DNA from: JAIVJG01 sp964236735
GTDB taxonomy: Bacteria > Acidobacteriota > Blastocatellia > Pyrinomonadales > Pyrinomonadaceae
Length of the DNA stretch: 64,000 nt
Assembly: GCA_964236735.1 (NCBI GenBank)
Contig: CAXSFM010000001.1
Coordinates: 310,001 to 374,000, forward strand
Reading direction: 5' to 3'
In this document: positions 60,183 to 64,000 of the stretch, piece after piece
Position numbering within the stretch: the first letter of the stretch is position 1
Layout: every line of letters starts with the position of its first letter
The notes under the pieces: model-generated
What the model was told of the DNA's origin: nothing
The model's input: only the letters and a program-made list of their open reading frames with translations
The model's database searches: none
Position numbers and translations under genes: made by a program

Positions 60183-61000
60183 TTAACGATTCGCACGACA
60201 CGCTCCCGCTCATCGTCGGACATCGCGGCGATTCACTCCACGCGCCCGAAAACACTCTCGCCGCTTTTCAACTAGCTTTGACTAATGGCGCGGACGGCGT
60301 CGAGTTTGATGTGCGTCTGGCGCGCGACGGCGTGCCCGTCGTGATTCACGATGCGACGCTCAGGCGCACGGGTCTCCGGCGCGAGACGGCGGTCGCCGCG
60401 CTCACGTCCGCAGAGTTGGGCGAGATGGACGCGGGGACTTGGTTCAACCGTCGCTTCCCCGCCCACGCGCGAGACGAATACGCGAGCGAGCGCGTGCCCA
60501 CGCTGGCGCAGACGCTCGCGCTCCTTAAAAATCGCGCGCGCGTCATTTACGTCGAGATGAAATGCGAGCGCGTTGAAGAATACGCACAACTCGCGGCGGC
60601 GGTCGTCCATGAAATCCGCGCGCGCGAAGTTGAGAATCGCGCCGTCGTCAAGAGCTTCGTGCATGATGCCATCGCCGAAGTCAAACGCCTCGCCCCCGAC
60701 ATTCGCACGGCGGCTCTCTTCGAGCGTAAACTTTCGCAACCCGTCATCACGGCGCGCAAAATCATCGAGCGTGCTATCGAATGTGAGGCCGACGAAATCT
60801 CTCTCCAACGCACGCTGCTGCGCCGCAACATCGTCGAAGCGGCGCAGGCGCGCGGATTGAAGACGGTGGTGTGGACGGTTGACGACCCGTCCCGGCTGCG
60901 ACGGGCGCGCGAACTTTCGCTGCACGCAATCATCACCAACAATCCTGCGCTGATGCTCGCGGCTCGCGCGCGCCTGTCACAGCAAGGTCTCGGCGGATGA
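60152..61000 (+). CDS. Glycerophosphodiester phosphodiesterase
   Basis: Hydrolyses glycerophosphodiesters to glycerol-3-phosphate and an alcohol. The 282-residue GDPD protein has LIVGHRGDSLHAPENTLAAF, GVEFDVRLARDGVPVVIHDATLRRTG, VIYVEMKCE and KTVVWTVDDPSRLRRA, with the catalytic His, Glu and Asp in place. No signal peptide, so cytoplasmic (UgpQ-like). GTG 60152 overlaps glgB by 31 bases; TTG 60179, overlapping the glgB stop by four, is as likely. Downstream the AraC gene overlaps by four bases. Confidence 0.92.
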   Translation: MVRGSVAEELINDSHDTLPLIVGHRGDSLHAPENTLAAFQLALTNGADGVEFDVRLARDGVPVVIHDATLRRTGLRRETAVAALTSAELGEMDAGTWFNRRFPAHARDEYASERVPTLAQTLALLKNRARVIYVEMKCERVEEYAQLAAAVVHEIRAREVENRAVVKSFVHDAIAEVKRLAPDIRTAALFERKLSQPVITARKIIERAIECEADEISLQRTLLRRNIVEAAQARGLKTVVWTVDDPSRLRRARELSLHAIITNNPALMLAARARLSQQGLGG

Positions 61001-61863
61001 AAAAATCCGAGCAGGTCACGGAAAAGATTTTCACGCGCGCGGCGCAGTTCACTCTGCGCTATCGTGCGGGGCGGAGCGTGCGCTGGGCGAGCGAGGCGCG
61101 ACCCGATTACGGCGCGCTGTTTGTGCTCGGAGGCGATTTACATTGGCAGGCGACGGGCGCGGAAGAAGCGAACGGCGAACTCAATGCGGGCGGCGCGCTC
61201 CTCGTCGCGCCCGGCGACACTCTGAGCGCGACGGGCGCGACAAGCAGCGGCGTTGAAATCGTCACGCTCACGCTCGCGCCGGTCTTCGTCCTCGATTGCG
61301 GGTCGCGCGCGCGGCTAATGCGCCCCGACGGCTACATCTCGTTTCGCGAGCGCGCCGTCGAACGTGACGAGCGGCTCGCACGTCTCGCGCGCGATATGGC
61401 GGACGAATTGCGCGAAGAAAGTCCGGGAAAGGATGTCGTGCTTGATGCGATTTTAGAGCAGACGCTTGTGCATCTCCTGCGTCGCTATGCCAGTGTCCGC
61501 CGCTCGGATGAATTCGAGTTGACGCGCGTCGGACTCGTTGACCGTCGCGTCCGTCGCGCCGTCGAGTTGATGCACGCGCGCATCGAGCGCGATTTGCCGC
61601 TCGAAGAACTCGCCAACGCCGCGCATCTCTCGCCCTTCCATTTCGCGCGTCTCTTCAAAAAACTGACGGGCGCGACGCCGCACGCATACCTCGCCGCGCT
61701 CCGCGCCGAACGGGCGCAGACGCTCCTGGCCGAGACTGATTTTTCCGTGACGGAAATCGGCGCGCGCGTCGGCTACGCCACGTCCAGCCACTTCGCCAAA
61801 GCGTTCCGGCAAGCGACGGGCATCTCGCCGCGCGCCTTCCGCGCCGCACTCGTCCGCCGCTGA
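60997..61863 (+). CDS. AraC-family transcriptional regulator
   Basis: The 288-residue protein has an N-terminal cupin-like sensing domain and a C-terminal double helix-turn-helix: LPLEELANAAHLSPFHFARLFKKLTGATP and ETDFSVTEIGARVGYATSSHFAKAFRQATG, the AraC signature. The overlap (ATGA) with the phosphodiesterase gene makes it the last gene of the GH57-glgB-GDPD operon, so regulation of this operon or a related sugar/phosphate gene is a fair guess. Confidence 0.92.
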   Translation: MKKSEQVTEKIFTRAAQFTLRYRAGRSVRWASEARPDYGALFVLGGDLHWQATGAEEANGELNAGGALLVAPGDTLSATGATSSGVEIVTLTLAPVFVLDCGSRARLMRPDGYISFRERAVERDERLARLARDMADELREESPGKDVVLDAILEQTLVHLLRRYASVRRSDEFELTRVGLVDRRVRRAVELMHARIERDLPLEELANAAHLSPFHFARLFKKLTGATPHAYLAALRAERAQTLLAETDFSVTEIGARVGYATSSHFAKAFRQATGISPRAFRAALVRR

Positions 61864-61961
61864 ATTTATTTCGACAGACGACGGCCATTAAAATAGCCAT
61901 GACGTGCGCGGCTCAAACTTTTCATTTGACTACTGCGGCTTGCAAATGAATGTGACCGGAG

Positions 61962-62083
61962 ATTAACCACAGAAAACACGGAGGCGCACAGAGGACAAAG
62001 CAGAGGAGACAATCAAAACTGTGCATCTCTCCGTCTTTCCTCTGTGTCTCTCTGAGTCCTCTGTGGTGAAAAGTCTTTCTTTC
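61962..62083. repeat. CACAGAG-type inverted-repeat element, copy 2
   Basis: AACCACAGAAAACACGGAGG on the left, and TTCCTCTGTGTCTCTCTGAG continuing to CCTCTGTGGTGAAAA on the right. The right half is the reverse complement of the copy at 631, sharing TTTTCACCACAGAGGA and AGACGGAGAGATGCACAG. The 329-base gap 61864-62192 holds this element and the terminator below. Confidence 0.82.
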
Positions 62084-62125
62084 AAGTCCCACTCAATCGC
62101 AAACTGCTATAAAGCTTTTCAGCAG

Positions 62126-62166
62126 CAAAATAAGAAGGGCGACCCACAATGCGGATCGCCCTCTTA
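62126..62166 (-). terminator. Rho-independent terminator of the histone-like gene
   Basis: On the reverse strand, AGGGCGA and TCGCCCT arms (62136-62142 and 62156-62162, plus inner GG/CC pairs) are followed by TCTTATTTTGC. It lies 27 bases after the gene's stop. Confidence 0.8.
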
Positions 62167-62192
62167 TTCAATCGTGTCAGGCCCGGACGAAT

Positions 62193-62825
62193 TTATTTCC
62201 CGCCCTTGCTTGACGCACCGCCTTTGCCTTTTTGCGGGACGCCGGCGGCTTCTTCGAGCGGCTCGACTCCGCCCGCGACCGCGCCGCTCAATGCGCCGCT
62301 GCCTGCGGCTTCGAGCACTTCGCCGGCCACCGCTTTCGCGCGCGAGACAGCGCTCTGCGTCGTTTTCGGTTTGCCGGACGATTTGCCGCCGCCCGACTTT
62401 TTACCCGCGCCGCCCACAGATTTATCGAGCGGCTTGACCGCGCTCTTCACCGCGCCCGCGACCGCGCCCACTGCCGCGCCGAGCAAGACTTCGCCGGCGA
62501 CTTTGCCGATCTTCGCGAGCGTTCCGCCCTTGCTGCCGGACTTCTTCGCGCCTGACTTTTTACTGCCTGCGCTTCCCTTCTTCGCCGCGCTCTTCTTGCC
62601 ACCGCCGGCTGCCGACTTTTTCGCGCCGCCGGATTTCTTAACCGCCGCACTCTTCTTCGCGCCGGATTTTTTCGCCGCGCCTTTTTTGGCTGCGCCTGTG
62701 GAAGACGATTTCTTCACCGCGGACTTCTTGCCCGCAGATTTTTTCGCTGGAGATTTCTTCGCGGCTGACTTCTTCGCGCCGCCCTTGCTCGCGCCCGATT
62801 TCTTGCTCGACTTTTTCGTCGCCAT
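62193..62825 (-). CDS. Histone-H1-like Lys/Ala/Ser-rich protein
   Basis: The 210-residue product begins with ~110 residues of repeated KKSA / KKSG / AKKS units, nearly free of acidic residues, like bacterial H1-type DNA-binding tails (as in AlgP, HctB). A short hydrophobic Ala/Gly segment (LAKIGKVAGEVLLGAAVGAVAGAV) and a second, less repetitive basic part follow. It probably binds DNA or another polyanion. GGGAG lies upstream of ATG 62825; an in-frame ATG at 62834 adds three residues. Low-complexity sequence makes homology weak. Confidence 0.8.
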   Translation of the reverse strand: MATKKSSKKSGASKGGAKKSAAKKSPAKKSAGKKSAVKKSSSTGAAKKGAAKKSGAKKSAAVKKSGGAKKSAAGGGKKSAAKKGSAGSKKSGAKKSGSKGGTLAKIGKVAGEVLLGAAVGAVAGAVKSAVKPLDKSVGGAGKKSGGGKSSGKPKTTQSAVSRAKAVAGEVLEAAGSGALSGAVAGGVEPLEEAAGVPQKGKGGASSKGGK

Positions 62826-63068
62826 AATTATCACTCCCTTATTTTCTTAATCGTACAACTTCACCTTCAACGTATCAGACAGCGTTTCGCATGTCATCAT
62901 AATTCTTTCGCAGCAACGCACGAGGGTGAGCGCGACGCTCTCATCAATCAGCATCGCGATCCACAACGGCGTGTGAAGATGTAGGCCGCGAACGCAATTT
63001 CACACGATGCATGATGATGTTGGGATTTCCCCGCCTCGCGCTGCTACACTGGCGCGACTTAAATTCTT

Positions 63069-63806
63069 ATGCAGCGTCTGACCTTACATTCTTCAGCGTC
63101 AAAGAACGCGCCGCTCGATCTCGCGTCCGAAGTTGCTCGCCTTGAAGAGTTGCTCGCAGAGCGCAGCCGCGAGTTGACCGCGCTCCAGAACGAAATGCGC
63201 GACTTCAAAGCTCGTTACACGCACGTCGTCGGCAGCCGCATGGCGGAATTGTCCGAAGTGGAGAGCACGATTAAAACGGCGGAAGCGCATCTGCTCGGCA
63301 TTGAAGAAGCGAGCGATGCGGATGAGGCGGAAGAGGCGGCGAACTTTTACGAAGGACAGCGCGCGGCGTCTGTGCCGGGTAAGACTTCTCTGCGAAAACT
63401 TTTCTGGTCGGTCGCGCGGCTCTTTCATCCAGACCACGCGACGAGCGAGGCGGAAGCGCAACGGCGTCACACCGTCATGGCCGAAGCCAGTCGCGCTTAT
63501 CGCGAAGGCGACGTTGAAAGTTTAAGCACGCTGCTCGACGACGAGAATTTACAATCATTCTGCGCCACCTCTTCGGCCCACGCGACGGAGAAGGACGAAG
63601 ACCTCGCCAGTCGTCTCATCAATCTCAAGGAAGAACTTCGCACCATCGAATACGGCCTCAAGCGTCTCCGGCAGGACGGCATGTACCGCCTCAAACTCTC
63701 AGCCGAAGACGAAGCGCGCGCCGGACGCGACATGCTCAACGCGATGGCCGAGCGCATCGGGCGTCAAATCACAAAAGCACGCCACCGGCTCGAACACCTG
63801 TCGTAA
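63069..63806 (+). CDS. Coiled-coil protein with J-domain-like segment
   Basis: A 245-residue hydrophilic protein. Residues ~18-90 form a heptad-like coiled coil (VARLEELLAERSRELTALQNE); residues ~106-150 resemble a J-domain: SLRKLFWSVARLFHPDH with the HPD tripeptide at 120-122, then EAQRRHTVMAEASRAYREGD. A second coiled coil (LINLKEELRTIEYGLKRL) completes it. It may recruit an Hsp70 (DnaK) partner. No membrane segment. Other parts match no family I know. Confidence 0.75.
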   Translation: MQRLTLHSSASKNAPLDLASEVARLEELLAERSRELTALQNEMRDFKARYTHVVGSRMAELSEVESTIKTAEAHLLGIEEASDADEAEEAANFYEGQRAASVPGKTSLRKLFWSVARLFHPDHATSEAEAQRRHTVMAEASRAYREGDVESLSTLLDDENLQSFCATSSAHATEKDEDLASRLINLKEELRTIEYGLKRLRQDGMYRLKLSAEDEARAGRDMLNAMAERIGRQITKARHRLEHLS

Positions 63807-63808
63807 AA

Positions 63809-63886
63809 AGTGATAAGTGATGAGTGATAAGTGATAAGAAAGACCGGACAGCTTTTCTTATCACTTATCACTCATCACTTATCACC
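63809..63886. repeat. TGATAAG/TGATGAG inverted repeat between convergent genes
   Basis: Left arm of AGTGATAAGTGATGAG units (from 63809) and right arm with TTATCACTTATCACTC and ATCACTTATCACC, ending at 63886, four bases before the next stop codon. Confidence 0.88.
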
Positions 63887-63889
63887 TTC

Positions 63890-64000
63890 CTACGGTGTGT
63901 CCTCGCTGTTCGTGTAATAGACCTGCATGTCACGTTCGCCGGTGATGAGCCAGCGCGCGCCTGACTTGGCGAGCCAGAGCATTTGCTTGACGGAGCCTTT
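63890..64000 (-). CDS. C-terminal end of an unidentified protein (cut by window edge)
   Basis: The reverse strand carries a frame open from the window edge to a TAG at 63890-63892. The last 36 residues include LAKSGARWLITGERDMQVYY and end NSEDTP. Codon use fits the neighbours. The piece is too short to name; the SGxRWLIxGE pattern could be a beta-rich domain end. The rest lies beyond the window. Confidence 0.55.
   Translation of the reverse strand, partial: KGSVKQMLWLAKSGARWLITGERDMQVYYTNSEDTP

Noticed and set aside
5601..63886. Insertion sequence or prophage as source of the hairpin repeats
   Set aside because: No transposase, integrase or phage gene is present in the window, so only non-autonomous repeats can be claimed.
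1..64000. tRNA, rRNA, or riboswitch genes
   Set aside because: No cloverleaf, TPsiC-like box or known riboswitch core was seen by eye; a covariance-model scan would be decisive.

Overview
The window is about 60 percent GC and densely coded, with roughly 50 protein genes on both strands and no rRNA or tRNA gene that I could recognise. It encodes lipid A and inner-core heptose genes (lpxD, gmhB, split hldE functions, two heptosyltransferases), so the host has a Gram-negative LPS-bearing envelope. That, the housekeeping gene set, and the many short inverted-repeat elements between genes suggest an acidobacterium, perhaps of the Blastocatellia type. This placement is an inference from style and has not been tested by phylogeny.

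Layout. 1-10 kb: the 5' end of an aldehyde dehydrogenase, a K+ channel gene overlapping aconitase, a DUF6335-like acidic protein, a cyclophilin lipoprotein, dtd, a TPR/TonB-C gene that looks split by a frameshift, an SDR and gatB. 10-24 kb: mtnA, a sugar epimerase plus UDP-glucose dehydrogenase pair, a FecR-like secreted protein, coaBC, two adjacent family-4-like uracil-DNA glycosylases, priA, lpxD and an SDR. 24-32 kb: an MGDG-synthase-like glycosyltransferase, a hicBA pair joined by 4-base overlaps to a radical SAM gene, a degenerate 21-bp tandem array, and an ntrC / small protein / ntrY signalling operon. 32-41 kb: a CPBP protease, a methyltransferase, two divergently transcribed citrate synthases, a SAM hydroxide adenosyltransferase, a glycine-zipper protein, a cysteine desulfurase with an IscU-like scaffold, and a Uma2 nuclease-fold protein. 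41-53 kb: a bifunctional penicillin-binding protein, a TrkA-type K+ channel, and the heptose/LPS core cluster. 53-64 kb: a secreted beta-propeller protein of lower GC, a GH57 / branching enzyme / glycerophosphodiesterase / AraC operon, a histone-H1-like Lys/Ala/Ser protein and a J-domain-like protein.

Genes that work together: aconitase and two citrate synthases (TCA entry); epimerase plus Ugd (nucleotide sugars); GmhB, HldA-type kinase, HldC-type adenylyltransferase, WaaF and WaaC (heptose supply and transfer); LpxD (lipid A); GH57 plus GlgB (alpha-glucan); NtrY plus NtrC (sigma-54 signalling); NifS plus IscU-like protein (Fe-S assembly).

The most unusual material is: the ~460 bp degenerate 21-bp array next to the radical SAM / HicBA operon; a second UDG4-like protein that has lost most cluster cysteines; and several families of hairpin-forming intergenic repeats that reach into gene 3' ends and supply the last codons and stops of at least four proteins.
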